Positions 16,319 to 25,223 of a stretch of DNA of 64,000 bases are shown here, one piece after another (within the stretch, counting starts at the first letter, position 1; each line of letters opens with the position of its first letter). The notes beneath the pieces are model-generated. The model worked only from the letters and a program-made list of their open reading frames with translations, was not told where the DNA came from and searched no databases. The DNA is from Litoribacillus peritrichatus (GTDB taxonomy: Bacteria; Pseudomonadota; Gammaproteobacteria; Pseudomonadales; Litoribrevibacteraceae). Where the stretch lies: contig NZ_BAABBN010000004.1 of assembly GCF_039537985.1 (NCBI RefSeq), forward strand, positions 868,001-932,000, given 5' to 3'. The translations under genes and the position numbers were made by a program.

Positions 16319-17293
16319 TCACTGGCTGCTTACCAGCGGTAATGGCTGAGAAAACAGTTTAGAGAAATAAGGAAACTGTGGCAGTTCTCGTGATACAAAC
16401 TGATCATGAGCCGGGACAATCTTGATGCCTGGGTGGAGCTTTCGAATATTATTGATTTTACGGATCATTGCGCTGTTTTTTTCAACGTCTGCATCGACGC
16501 CTACCAACCACTGGGTAATGCCGGGACGCGGTTTATTTTCTGTCACGCCTTTCATAAGCCACGTAGTATCTCCGATGAAGAAATAGGTTTGTTTGGCATC
16601 TGTGGTTAAAAACAAGCCTACCTGGCCGGGTGTGTGTCCGGCTAAACTCACTAGAACGAGACTGTTGTCGTTATATATATCCAGACTGCGCTCAAAGCCC
16701 ATGTATTCCTGGTTGGTTAACGTCAGCGGTTGCCAGTTGATCTCTTTGACCAGGTGTTCTTTCAAAAACGCGGGAGCATCTCCTTGCAGCGCAAAGTCGA
16801 TGCCTGCCTGCTCAGACCAGACAGGAATGCCGAGCAGTTCCGGAAGCCCTCCGGTGTGATCCCAATGAAGATGTGAAGGGATGATGGCCGAGATATTTTC
16901 AATAGGCATATTTTGTTGAGTAAGTTGATCAGCGACACTGAACACTTCTCCAATGGAAAATAATTGGCGATCAAACCAGCCTAATTTTTCTAACGCAGCA
17001 GGCGTGTTGTTACCTACGCCCGTATCAAACAATAGATCCCCTTTGGGATGCTTGATGTAAATGGCCTGGTGAACCGGTTGGCTGACACTGAACCAGCTGC
17101 CGCCTTCAACCATGGTAGCTTCAAGTGCTCCACTGCTTCTGGCGGTTGTGATGGCACTGAACTGGACTTGGGTTTGAGTTTCTGTGGAAGCTGCTTCCGC
17201 AAGGGCGGGGGCTACGCACAGTGGTGTAATACAGAGCAGCAGTGCTGATAAGGCGGACAAGACCTTGGTGTTGTTTTTAATGTTAAGAGACAT
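16319..17293 (-). CDS. secreted MBL-fold hydrolase, lactonase-like
   Basis: A 324-residue metallo-beta-lactamase-fold protein with a signal peptide (LSALLLCITPLCVAPALAEA). The metal motif is SHLHWDHTGG (HxHxDH), with a later histidine in LAGHTPGQVGL, aspartate in FFIGDTTW and VPAHDQ. The arrangement matches the N-acyl homoserine lactonase-like branch, so a lactone or ester substrate in the periplasm is likely, but quorum-quenching activity is not shown. AGGT precedes the ATG. In the 251-bp gap upstream, GGCCTGA-TT-TCAGGCC (17442-17457) is a tight inverted repeat. Confidence 0.85.
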   Translation of the reverse strand: MSLNIKNNTKVLSALSALLLCITPLCVAPALAEAASTETQTQVQFSAITTARSSGALEATMVEGGSWFSVSQPVHQAIYIKHPKGDLLFDTGVGNNTPAALEKLGWFDRQLFSIGEVFSVADQLTQQNMPIENISAIIPSHLHWDHTGGLPELLGIPVWSEQAGIDFALQGDAPAFLKEHLVKEINWQPLTLTNQEYMGFERSLDIYNDNSLVLVSLAGHTPGQVGLFLTTDAKQTYFFIGDTTWLMKGVTENKPRPGITQWLVGVDADVEKNSAMIRKINNIRKLHPGIKIVPAHDQFVSRELPQFPYFSKLFSQPLPLVSSQ

Positions 17294-17544
17294 GCTAGAC
17301 CTATGGTAAGTTGTTATTCAGTGGTTGGCTTTCGGGTGCAATCAAGAATGTCGATTATTTAAGTATAAGTAAAATATATAATTTGTGGTTTTAATATAGT
17401 TAATTTATTTTTATGGCTGTTGCTCATAGTCTCTGAATGAAGGCCTGATTTCAGGCCGAACACAGAATGTAATTCAGTTTAGAGCTTGACGCGTATGATC
17501 AAGTGAGAGACAGTCATTAATAATAATTTTAAGAGAGCACTAAA

Positions 17545-17748
17545 GTGAAACGATTAAGTATTGTGTTATTGCTGGCGTTGGTGGGATGTTCTGAAAACGG
17601 GAAGAGCGGCTTCGAAGATATTTCAGGTGGATTAACCAACTATGCTGCGGCTTGTGCAAAACATGGCGGTCTGGACCGAGTGTCAGACAAAGGCCATACC
17701 GTCTATCTTTACTGTAAAAACGGTAAAAAGCTGACCCATAAAAAGTAA
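17545..17748 (+). CDS. small lipoprotein
   Basis: A 67-residue lipoprotein: signal MKRLSIVLLLALVGC with lipobox Cys15, then a mature peptide containing two more cysteines (AAACAKHGG and YLYCKNGKK) and a basic C-terminus. The GTG start has AAGAGA upstream. I do not recognise the family. It is diverged from the MBL gene. Confidence 0.65.
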   Translation: MKRLSIVLLLALVGCSENGKSGFEDISGGLTNYAAACAKHGGLDRVSDKGHTVYLYCKNGKKLTHKK

Positions 17749-17891
17749 CGTCTATTCCGTTACTGCCTGTCACTTATAAATCTTGTCACTTATAAATCCT
17801 GTGGCGTGCTCATGTTTGTTTGTGTGTTCTTGTGTAAAGTTAAGTAAAAGTTTGATCCGGTGCATAGATTGTTTGTAAGCGCTGGTGAATA

Positions 17892-18083
17892 ATGCTGCCA
17901 ACAATAAAAAGTCAGTTCTTGGAGTATTATCTTTTGATTCGTGCAGTTTTATTTGCCTTGGTGTTAACGATCTTCTGTAAAGTATTTCTGGGGGTAGAAG
18001 AGGCTCCGGTATTTGATACTATGCCGAACGAGGTTCTTCATCATGCGACTGCCGAGACTGACCTTAAGGGCGACCGAGGCTAG
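17892..18083 (+). CDS. possible small single-TM protein
   Basis: A 63-residue frame with one membrane helix (LLIRAVLFALVLTIFCKVF) and a polar tail. The ribosome site is weak (GGTG) and no family is recognised. It ends just before the hrpB stop on the other strand. The hydrophobic segment makes it more credible than a random frame, but it could be spurious. Confidence 0.4.
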   Translation: MLPTIKSQFLEYYLLIRAVLFALVLTIFCKVFLGVEEAPVFDTMPNEVLHHATAETDLKGDRG

Positions 18084-18089
18084 ACGGCT

Positions 18090-20669
18090 CTATTTTTTTC
18101 TAGGCTTAGTCCGGGCAGTGGCTTCTGCTTCTAACGGGTTGTCTGGCCAGTGATGCTTCGGATACCTTCCTTTCATGTCCTTTTTAACCAGTTCATAGCT
18201 GCTCTGCCAAAAACCTTCTAAATCCTGCGTAACCTGTAACGGACGTTGCGCAGGCGATAATAAGTGAACCAAAAGTTTTATTCGGCCTTTAGCAATGCTG
18301 GGCGTTGTCGTTTGGCCAAACATTTCCTGTAACTTGACGGCTAATACCGGTGGGTTTTGCGTGTAATCAATTCGAATGCTGGAGCCAGAGGGGACTTTTA
18401 TTCGTTCTGGTGCTAACTCATCTAAGTGTTGTGGCAACGGCCAGGGTAAACGGTTGGTCAGAATGTCTTTTAAGTTCAGCTTTTTGAAGTGGTTGATGTG
18501 GCTAATGCCGTCCAGGAAAGGCATCAGCCAATTTTCCATAGTGAGCATAAGGCCGGCTTCGGACATATCCGGCCAAAGGGTTTTGTTGTTATCGGACAGG
18601 TCTGAAGCGCGTAAGAGTTCAATACGCTGACACCAGCTTTTGAGTTCTGGCGTCCAGGGCAGGATGTCCAACCCTTTGTTTTGAACCAACTGTAATAGAG
18701 CCTTGTTTTTGAGTTCAGTCGGGATCTCGTTCAGCTGGCTGGTGGCTAATTTTAACTTTCCTATGAACCATTGCTTTTCTGCGATTAAACGATTTTCTTT
18801 GGTGCACCAGTCTACCTCAACCTGTTCATTGAATAACGAGGGTTCTATGAACTTGAGTTGTTCTACACTGACCGGAGCACTGAGATAAACGCGATCTTTA
18901 GACGTGCCTAAGGCCCCACCCAGTTGGGCGATAGCAAAAGTATTGTGTTTGCTGGTGTGAGGCAGCGATGCTTGCCGACCGTTACTGAGTTTACAGTCTT
19001 GACTGTCGGCGGATAGCTTTTTAGCTATTCGATCGGGATAGGCGAGGGCAATCAGAATTCCGGTAGCTTCGGACTCAGATAAATCGATATTGTTCTCTGG
19101 AACTTGGTGCTGTGATTCACTTTTAAGACTTTTAAGGTTTCGCAGAAACTGTTTCGCAAGCTGATCAATTCGCTTGATCAGGTATGTTTGGGAGGCAGAA
19201 GGTGCTCGCTCTCCAGACAATAATTCAAGTCGGCGGGAAAGGTCGGTGTCCGAATCATTGCTCAAAGGATCTCGCTCGGATAATAACGCTGCAATTTGAC
19301 AGGCAAGCTGAGGGTGCCCGAACTGATTGCCTTTGATTATCATATGGCCAAGGCGGGGATGCACTGGCAACTTTGCAATGACCTCTCCATGTTGGGTCAG
19401 GGTTCGACGATTCTGTTCGACTGCGTCTAACTGAACCAATAAGTCTAACGCCTGTTGAAACGGAGACGAAGCCGGTGGTGTCAGCCACGAGAGTTCCGCC
19501 GGGTTATCAATGCCCCAGTTTAACAGCTGTAAGGCAAGGGGGGTTAAATCGGCCTGTTCTATTTCTGGCGCGGTATAGTTTGCTAACGCGTGTTGCTGAT
19601 CTTCAGACCATAATCGGTAGCAAACGCCGGGTTCAGTTCTGCCTGCTCGGCCCGCTCTTTGTTTGGCCGATGCTTTAGAAACCCTGGCCGTTTTGAGCCG
19701 GGTCATGGCTGTTTTTGGGTCATATTCAGGTAAGCGTGACAGACCAGAATCAATGACCACCCGAACGCCTTCAATGGTTAAACTGGTTTCTGCAATGCTG
19801 GTGGTCAGTACTACTTTTCGGGTGTTTTGTTGTGCTGGCTCAATGGCTTTACGTTGTTCAGAAAGAGATAAACTGCCAAAGAGTGGGGTGATGATCACAC
19901 CCGGTTGGGAAGACAGGGTTGGTGATATGAGTTTTTGCACTTCTCGAATCTCTCCTTGGCCAGGCAGAAATACTAAGAGGCTTCCGGTTTGTTCTTCCAG
20001 TGCTTGTAAAATGGTTTTAGCCACCCGGTCGGTGATTCTGTCTCCATAAGAAGCGTTTTGGTGTTGGTAGGGCTGACCATAAAGAATATCAATCGGGAAC
20101 GCCCGGCCTTCACTTCGAATGACCGGGGCGGGTTGTTGATGTTCATTACTTAACAGTTCACTGATGTTGGCTCCGTCGAGGGTGGCGGACATGATCAACA
20201 GCTTCAGTGGTGTTGTCCGTAATTCACCAAATAATTCTCGTCCCTGAAGTGCAAGAGCTAAGCCTAAGTCGCCGTCCAGGCTTCTTTCATGGAACTCATC
20301 AAAGATAATTAAGCCAATGCCCTCCAGTGAAGGGTCATCTTGTAACATACGGTTTAAAATGCCTTCGGTGACGACTTCAATCTGGGTTTTTTGGCTTACT
20401 TTAGAATCCATTCGAACCCGGTAGCCGACGGTTTCTCCCACTGACTCGCCAATCAGCTGAGCCATGCGTTCTGCGGCCGCTCGTGCTGCAATACGGCGAG
20501 GTTCTAATAGAATGATTTTTTGATCTTCTAACCAAGGCTCACCTAACAGTGCCAGTGGCACCAAGGTTGTTTTACCTGCACCGGGTGGCGCTTCCAAAAT
20601 TAATTGGTGGCTTGCCATCAGTGTGGATTTTATGTCGGGTATTACAGCTTCGATGGGTAGAGCAGGCAT
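18090..20669 (-). CDS. hrpB: ATP-dependent helicase HrpB
   Basis: An 859-residue DEAH-type RNA helicase of HrpB length. Walker A is APPGAGKTT (27-35), Walker B DEFH at 124-127, motif III SATLDG, motif VI QRAGRAGRTEPG, and the C-terminal HrpB-specific region ends in RYPKHHWPDNPLEAE, typical of the family. Its physiological role in bacteria is poorly defined; it is probably an RNA remodelling enzyme. It is transcribed alone and divergent from the MerR-type gene, with about 200 bp between. Confidence 0.96.
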   Translation of the reverse strand: MPALPIEAVIPDIKSTLMASHQLILEAPPGAGKTTLVPLALLGEPWLEDQKIILLEPRRIAARAAAERMAQLIGESVGETVGYRVRMDSKVSQKTQIEVVTEGILNRMLQDDPSLEGIGLIIFDEFHERSLDGDLGLALALQGRELFGELRTTPLKLLIMSATLDGANISELLSNEHQQPAPVIRSEGRAFPIDILYGQPYQHQNASYGDRITDRVAKTILQALEEQTGSLLVFLPGQGEIREVQKLISPTLSSQPGVIITPLFGSLSLSEQRKAIEPAQQNTRKVVLTTSIAETSLTIEGVRVVIDSGLSRLPEYDPKTAMTRLKTARVSKASAKQRAGRAGRTEPGVCYRLWSEDQQHALANYTAPEIEQADLTPLALQLLNWGIDNPAELSWLTPPASSPFQQALDLLVQLDAVEQNRRTLTQHGEVIAKLPVHPRLGHMIIKGNQFGHPQLACQIAALLSERDPLSNDSDTDLSRRLELLSGERAPSASQTYLIKRIDQLAKQFLRNLKSLKSESQHQVPENNIDLSESEATGILIALAYPDRIAKKLSADSQDCKLSNGRQASLPHTSKHNTFAIAQLGGALGTSKDRVYLSAPVSVEQLKFIEPSLFNEQVEVDWCTKENRLIAEKQWFIGKLKLATSQLNEIPTELKNKALLQLVQNKGLDILPWTPELKSWCQRIELLRASDLSDNNKTLWPDMSEAGLMLTMENWLMPFLDGISHINHFKKLNLKDILTNRLPWPLPQHLDELAPERIKVPSGSSIRIDYTQNPPVLAVKLQEMFGQTTTPSIAKGRIKLLVHLLSPAQRPLQVTQDLEGFWQSSYELVKKDMKGRYPKHHWPDNPLEAEATARTKPRKK

Positions 20670-20867
20670 GGCGATTCTTAGGCGTGGGTGAGTGATGTCG
20701 TTAAGTAAGTCGCGGTATGTTACTGGCTTTGAAGAATATTGGGTAATTTTTGTTGTACAATCTCAGGAAGACTTAACCAGAGATTCCCTGGATTAAAGAC
20801 GTTTACGTTCAGAGCAGATGTTAAATACAGATCAGCTATGGCTCTTTCTGTTCGACAGTGAGGATAT

Positions 20868-21716
20868 ATGCAAGATACCAAAAATGCCATGCTCAACCTG
20901 ATGGCTCAGTTTGGCAATAAAATGAAAGACGATGATAAAGAAAATCTTCAACAAGATGATCGCGAATATTCCATCGATGAGCTTGCCAGAGTAACCGGTA
21001 TCACTAGCCGAAATATTCGAGCCTATCAAGAGAAGGGGGTATTACCGCCGCCTCAGCTAAGAGGGCGCAAAGGCATTTATTCGAATGCCCACTATTCTCG
21101 TTTACGTTTGATCTCAGACTTGCTGGAGCGAGGTTATACGCTTTCTACTATTTCGGATTTGTTGAACGCTTTGGAAGAAGGCATGGATTTGCGGGCGTTT
21201 GTTGGTGTGGAATCCGCACTGACCAGCCCTTGGACCGATGAAACGCCGGTGCTTATGTCGATCAAAGAACTGTTTGAGATGTTTGATAATAAGATTGAAG
21301 AGGAATCGATCGGTAAAGCTTTAGAGCTGGATTTAGTTCGACTGGAAGATGATTTGGAACACGTTCAGGTTCAGAGCATGCGCACGATGAAAGCGGGTGC
21401 CGAGTTGGTGGCGACAGGGATTCCCTTTAATGATTTGCTGGACATCATTCGGATGTTGCGGGGCAATGTGGAGCGTGTAGCCGGAGAGTTGGTTAAGTTG
21501 GTATCAACGCATGTATTAAGTGATTATGAAGGGGATTCACTGCCACCCAGTGAAGATCTGCCTAAAATTGCAGACCTAATCTGGCGACTTCGTCCTCTGG
21601 CAGAAATGGCTGTTCACGCCGAGTTGGCTCGGGCTATGGAAAAGGCGGCGAACCATTTCTTAGGTGATCGACTTGAAGCCATTATTCAGCATATGGAAGA
21701 AGATAAATCATCATGA
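20868..21716 (+). CDS. MerR-family transcriptional regulator
   Basis: A 282-residue regulator with an acidic 30-residue leader and then a MerR winged HTH (YSIDELARVTGITSRNIRAYQ ... GIYSNAHYSRLRLISDLLERGY, about 33-100). The remaining 180 residues are helical with no cysteine cluster, so it is not a classical metal sensor. Proteins of this build are found beside lipid-metabolism genes, and here an SDR/esterase operon follows convergently. GAGGAT precedes the ATG. Its stop lies in a 10-bp hairpin (CATCATGAGG/CCTCATGATG). Confidence 0.88.
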   Translation: MQDTKNAMLNLMAQFGNKMKDDDKENLQQDDREYSIDELARVTGITSRNIRAYQEKGVLPPPQLRGRKGIYSNAHYSRLRLISDLLERGYTLSTISDLLNALEEGMDLRAFVGVESALTSPWTDETPVLMSIKELFEMFDNKIEEESIGKALELDLVRLEDDLEHVQVQSMRTMKAGAELVATGIPFNDLLDIIRMLRGNVERVAGELVKLVSTHVLSDYEGDSLPPSEDLPKIADLIWRLRPLAEMAVHAELARAMEKAANHFLGDRLEAIIQHMEEDKSS

Positions 21717-21738
21717 GGTGTTCATGTGCCTCATGATG
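21709..21738. terminator. hairpin overlapping MerR stop codon
   Basis: CATCATGAGG and CCTCATGATG form a perfect 10-bp stem around a 10-nt loop. It overlaps the end of the MerR-type gene and faces the convergent SDR gene. There is no T-tract. Confidence 0.4.
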
Positions 21739-21778
21739 AAAGCTCTTCGGTTAATGACTACCGGTAAAATGTGAGCGA

Positions 21779-22621
21779 CTAAGCGCTTGCCCACTTGAAA
21801 CTTTGGCAGACCAGTGTTTGATATTTACCAGGAAGAAGGCGCTGCATGATGTCCAACACTCTGGCGTCTGGTCCGATTAATACTCGTCTTTTATTTTTCT
21901 TCACGCCATGAAGGATGGCTTGAGCGGCTTGTTCTGGCGTTGTTAAAAAGAAAGATTCAAACTTGTTTCGCATTTGTTCGGCGGAAGCGTCTCCCGTGAG
22001 ATTTTCGATACTTTTCGCCATTTTGGCATTACGAGCAATGTTGGTTTTAATGCCTCCAGGGTGAACACAGGTGGCGGAAACCCGTCCCTCATCTAAGTCC
22101 AACTCTTGCCGCAGGGACTCTGTGAAGCCCCGAACTGCAAACTTCGACATGTTGTAACCGCTTTGTGTCGGCTGGGAAAATAAGCCGAACACACTGGAAA
22201 TGTTAATGATATGGGCGGATTCCCCTGTTTGTTTTAAATAAGGCAAGAACGCTTTGGTGCCATAAACAACGCCCCAAAGGTTGATGTCTAAGATCCACTG
22301 GTAATCTTCATAAGTGGTTTCTGCGACTGTGCCGCCCATTGCAACGCCAGCGTTATTAAATACCAGATGGATTTTTTTGTGGTCTTTTGCAACTTGGCTT
22401 GCCCATTGATGCATGGCTTCTTTATCCGCCACATTGACGATGGCGGTGGTGACCGTGATCGGGTATTGATTGAGCTGTTCTTTGGTGGCTTTTAAACCGT
22501 CGGAATCCAGGTCGCTGAGTGCTAAGTGGCAACCTTCTTTGGCTAATGCCAGCGCAAGTGCCTGACCAATTCCGGAAGCTGCGCCGGTAATCACGGCGAC
22601 CTTATTGGTTAAGTTTTTCAT
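21779..22621 (-). CDS. short-chain dehydrogenase/reductase
   Basis: About 280 residues from the ATG at 22621, preceded by GGAG; a longer frame to 22768 only overlaps the upstream gene. The Rossmann motif TGAASGIG, the NNAGVAMGG loop, and the catalytic Ser (NISSVFG) and YxxxK (YNMSK) are complete. It would oxidise or reduce an alcohol/carbonyl with NAD(P). The ATG overlaps the esterase stop as ATGA, so the two are co-translated. With the esterase and the monooxygenase at 28007 it forms a set like the mycobacterial mymA operon (monooxygenase, LipR, SDR), suggesting lipid or long-chain ketone processing. Confidence 0.92.
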   Translation of the reverse strand: MKNLTNKVAVITGAASGIGQALALALAKEGCHLALSDLDSDGLKATKEQLNQYPITVTTAIVNVADKEAMHQWASQVAKDHKKIHLVFNNAGVAMGGTVAETTYEDYQWILDINLWGVVYGTKAFLPYLKQTGESAHIINISSVFGLFSQPTQSGYNMSKFAVRGFTESLRQELDLDEGRVSATCVHPGGIKTNIARNAKMAKSIENLTGDASAEQMRNKFESFFLTTPEQAAQAILHGVKKNKRRVLIGPDARVLDIMQRLLPGKYQTLVCQSFKWASA

Positions 22622-23550
22622 GGTTGTACTCCATAAGTGTGTGAAATTTCCGAAGCGTGTTGGTAGCGTTGAATGAAGGCTACGATTTTTTTGAAATCTT
22701 GATTGGCTTCCGGTAAATAAGGGACAAGAACAGGCCAGACGTGGCCTACCCCTGAGCGCTCCAGCCATTCGACTTCGACGCCGGCACTTAAGGCTTTTTG
22801 TTTTGCAGTTTGGGCGTCGTGATAGAGGATTTCATCTTGGCTGGCGGTAATCATGATCGGTGGTAGGCCGTGGAAGTTTGCCAACCCAGGAGAGGCATAC
22901 GGGTGGCTTCTGTCTTCTTTGTTCGGTAAATAAATGTTTATGATTTGTTTAACCAGATCCGCAGACAGCATGGCGTCTTTATGGCAACTGGTCTGGAGTC
23001 GCTGATCATCCGGGATTGCCACCGTGCCGGGCGACAAAGCAACCGCACATCTGGGAAGCGGTAATTTTTTATCTCGAAGCTGTAGCAGGCAGGTGAGTGT
23101 CAGACCTCCACCAGCGGAGTCTCCTGCGATGACAATGTCTTTGGGTGACTTGCCCAATTTCAACAAATAATGATATGCCTCTAAACAACGGTTGGATGCC
23201 GCAGGAAATGGGAATTCAGGGGCAAAAGGATAGGTGGCTAAAAAGACTTCTGCATTCAGTGTTTTAGCCAAACGAGCAGCGAAATTATGATAGGTCCGTG
23301 TTGCACCTGAGACAAATGCTCCGCCATGAAAGTAGAGTATTGTCATGGACGGTGACTTAACTGAAACCCTGTCCCCTTTGAATTCTGGCAGTGCTATTTG
23401 CCGTATTTTTACCCCTCTCGGAATCAGCGGAAGGGTCGGTGTGTTATTAAACACTCTTCGTAAGTGTTTGACGGTTTGTTCCTGGTTCAAACCGTTTCGC
23501 TTAATGGCTCGCCTTGAGATCGCTTGAAATACATTTGATCGAATGCTCAT
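22618..23550 (-). CDS. alpha/beta hydrolase, hormone-sensitive-lipase (family IV) esterase
   Basis: A 310-residue cytoplasmic esterase. It has the oxyanion HGGAF motif (LYFHGGAFVSG), nucleophile motif GDSAGGG, the acid in ASQDEILYHD and the histidine in GVGHVWPV, so the triad is complete. AAGG precedes the ATG. It is the middle gene of a three-gene operon with the SDR (overlap of 4 bp) and an uncharacterised gene 17 bp upstream. The substrate is probably a short- or medium-chain ester; in this context it might cleave esters made by a Baeyer-Villiger enzyme. Confidence 0.93.
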   Translation of the reverse strand: MSIRSNVFQAISRRAIKRNGLNQEQTVKHLRRVFNNTPTLPLIPRGVKIRQIALPEFKGDRVSVKSPSMTILYFHGGAFVSGATRTYHNFAARLAKTLNAEVFLATYPFAPEFPFPAASNRCLEAYHYLLKLGKSPKDIVIAGDSAGGGLTLTCLLQLRDKKLPLPRCAVALSPGTVAIPDDQRLQTSCHKDAMLSADLVKQIINIYLPNKEDRSHPYASPGLANFHGLPPIMITASQDEILYHDAQTAKQKALSAGVEVEWLERSGVGHVWPVLVPYLPEANQDFKKIVAFIQRYQHASEISHTYGVQP

Positions 23551-23567
23551 AAAACCAACCTTCTTCG

Positions 23568-24170
23568 TTATGCCAGAGCTTTGATTTTTTGATAACTATT
23601 AAGGTCAGCAGTGCTGCTTAAGTTTGCTTCTACGTCTGCAGAGCAAAATTGGCTGGCGGTTGTTTGCAAGTGCTTGGGCGCGTGAAGCAAAATGGCATAA
23701 GCAGCAGCGGGAGATGTTCTGACCGTGTGTTCAAGTACCTGATGTGCCAGTTTTTTCTTTAATCCAAGTAAAACACTCAGTGCCAGTTGATTATTCATAT
23801 GAACGGCTGTGGCTGAGATATATTCAACACTCAGGCCGGATGCGACTCCAATTACTTGTTTGGTAGTCAGTTTATTCGTGATTTTCGCCGCAATGTTGGG
23901 TTCTATATATTTGGGAATCATAGAGTGAAGAATGAAGTTGGGAACGTACTTCATCATCATCGCCAGGGATTCAAACAGTTTTTCATACCCTTCGTCATCT
24001 TTGTTGACGCTCTCCGATATAAATGCAGTGAGCTTAGCGACATCGCTTTCTTTCATAGACCTGATCCATTCAGGCAAGGACACTTTCGTCAACATGATTA
24101 ATTCCTGATGTGCTTTGCTTCCTGTTGTATGGGGGATGCCTTGATGCGTTTGCTCGTTTGATTGAGTCAT
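23568..24170 (-). CDS. uncharacterised helical protein in the esterase/SDR operon
   Basis: About 200 residues starting MTQSNEQTHQG at the ATG at 24170, chosen because AGGAG lies 8 nt upstream; the GTG at 24179 sits directly on the ribosome site. No signal peptide or membrane segment is seen. The sequence is helical with hydrophobic patches (LAMMMKYVPNFILHSMIPKY; VGVASGLSVEYISATAVHM). I do not recognise the family. It is first in the operon with the esterase and SDR, and diverges from the PF10118/reductase operon, so a role in the same pathway is inferred. Confidence 0.75.
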   Translation of the reverse strand: MTQSNEQTHQGIPHTTGSKAHQELIMLTKVSLPEWIRSMKESDVAKLTAFISESVNKDDEGYEKLFESLAMMMKYVPNFILHSMIPKYIEPNIAAKITNKLTTKQVIGVASGLSVEYISATAVHMNNQLALSVLLGLKKKLAHQVLEHTVRTSPAAAYAILLHAPKHLQTTASQFCSADVEANLSSTADLNSYQKIKALA

Positions 24171-24283
24171 TAGATCCACTCCTTGTTGTTATTAATTCTT
24201 AGATATTTCATTCGTTTGTTTGAATGTTTGATGGCGTATGACTTGCCAAACATAGGTTTACTATAATACATTGCTTAATGAAA

Positions 24284-24320
24284 CATCAATTGATGGTACA
24301 TAAAATAATGTTTTTATATT
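24284..24320. promoter_or_regulatory. palindromic operator candidate shared by both PF10118 promoters (copy 1)
   Basis: CATCAATTGATG is a perfect 12-bp palindrome, followed by GTACATAAAATAATGTTTTTA. Nearly the same sequence occurs at 30587-30620, also upstream of a PF10118 gene. It lies in the 173-bp gap between the divergent operons, where the inverted repeat CATTC-N8-GAATG (24209-24226) is also found. The binding protein is unknown. Confidence 0.5.
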
Positions 24321-24343
24321 GGCTTGATATACCGGAGGCAGAA

Positions 24344-25177
24344 ATGAACAATCAAGTGACGCCAATTCAAAGAAACTTAAGGTTTAAATTGCCCGTTGAT
24401 AGGGTTCGTAGCTGGCATAAAAAAGCAGGTATGCATGGTTCTCAATTTATGAACACCATGTCGTTGTTCTTTCCGGAAGGAGAGCGATTCTTTATTCAGA
24501 GTGTTCGTAATTTCCGAAATGAAATCACCGACCTGCAGTTACAAAAGGCAGTGAAGGCATTTATCGGCCAGGAGGCGATGCACGGTCGAGAGCATGAGGA
24601 ATACAACAAAGCGATGGTCGAGTCCGGTTTTGCGGTAGACCGCATGGAAGCCCAGGTAACCCGGCTACTTAATACGATTAAACGCACGAGCTCGAATGAA
24701 TTTCAGTTGGCTGTCACCATAGCGTTGGAGCATTTGACCGCCATTTTGGCTGATGTATTGCTAAAGAACCCGGATTTTTTTGAAGGTGCAGACCCAAACT
24801 TCACGGCTTTATGGCAGTGGCATGCTTTGGAGGAGACAGAACATAAAGCCGTTGCGTTTGATGTATTTCAAGAGGTTATGAACAAATCGCTGGGTGCGTA
24901 TTTATTGCGTACTTCCGCACTTGTGTTGGCTACCGGGCTGTTCTTTTCTTTGGTGTACTTCTACTACTTCAATCTTTTAAAAACGGATGGGGAGCACACC
25001 AATGTTCGGGGAATTTGGCGTTCTTTTCAATTTCAGTGGCTGAAACCGGGGCTTTTAAGATTGGCCATACCGGCCTGGCTGGATTATTTCAAACCGGGTT
25101 TTCACCCTTGGCAGCATGATAACCGAGAATTTTTGACGCTAATTGATGAGCTGGAAGCGCGCGTTGCCAGTTTTTAA
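24344..25177 (+). CDS. PF10118 'metal-dependent hydrolase' with ferritin-like diiron pattern (copy 1)
   Basis: 277 residues from the ATG at 24344, chosen for CCGGAGG just upstream. Members are annotated as predicted metal-dependent hydrolases, but the residues form the full ferritin-like diiron pattern: E47 (EGERFF), E77-A-M-H80 (with H84), E129 (LEHLT) and E164-T-E-H167. A hydrophobic stretch (LVLATGLFFSLVYFYYFNLL) near residue 200 suggests membrane association. The gene is followed 46 bp later by a flavin/2Fe-2S reductase, the usual electron donor of diiron oxygenases. I therefore infer an oxygenase or related redox enzyme acting on a lipid-like substrate; the hydrolase label is untested. 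A paralogue is at 29678. Confidence 0.85.
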   Translation: MNNQVTPIQRNLRFKLPVDRVRSWHKKAGMHGSQFMNTMSLFFPEGERFFIQSVRNFRNEITDLQLQKAVKAFIGQEAMHGREHEEYNKAMVESGFAVDRMEAQVTRLLNTIKRTSSNEFQLAVTIALEHLTAILADVLLKNPDFFEGADPNFTALWQWHALEETEHKAVAFDVFQEVMNKSLGAYLLRTSALVLATGLFFSLVYFYYFNLLKTDGEHTNVRGIWRSFQFQWLKPGLLRLAIPAWLDYFKPGFHPWQHDNREFLTLIDELEARVASF

Positions 25178-25223
25178 TTATGCCTGGCTGAATTGTTTCA
25201 GAGAAATAACGAGAGTAATAACT

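Noticed and set aside
17442..17457. GGCCTGA/TCAGGCC inverted repeat as a terminator or REP element
   Set aside because: The loop is only two bases, there is no T-tract and no second copy was noticed in the window; mentioned only with the MBL gene.
22622..22768. N-terminal extension of the SDR
   Set aside because: It lies entirely inside the upstream esterase gene, and the ATG at 22621 has GGAG and starts right before the Rossmann motif.
24278..24343. Extension of the first PF10118 protein upstream of 24344
   Set aside because: It overlaps the putative operator and has no ribosome site; CCGGAGG precedes the ATG at 24344.
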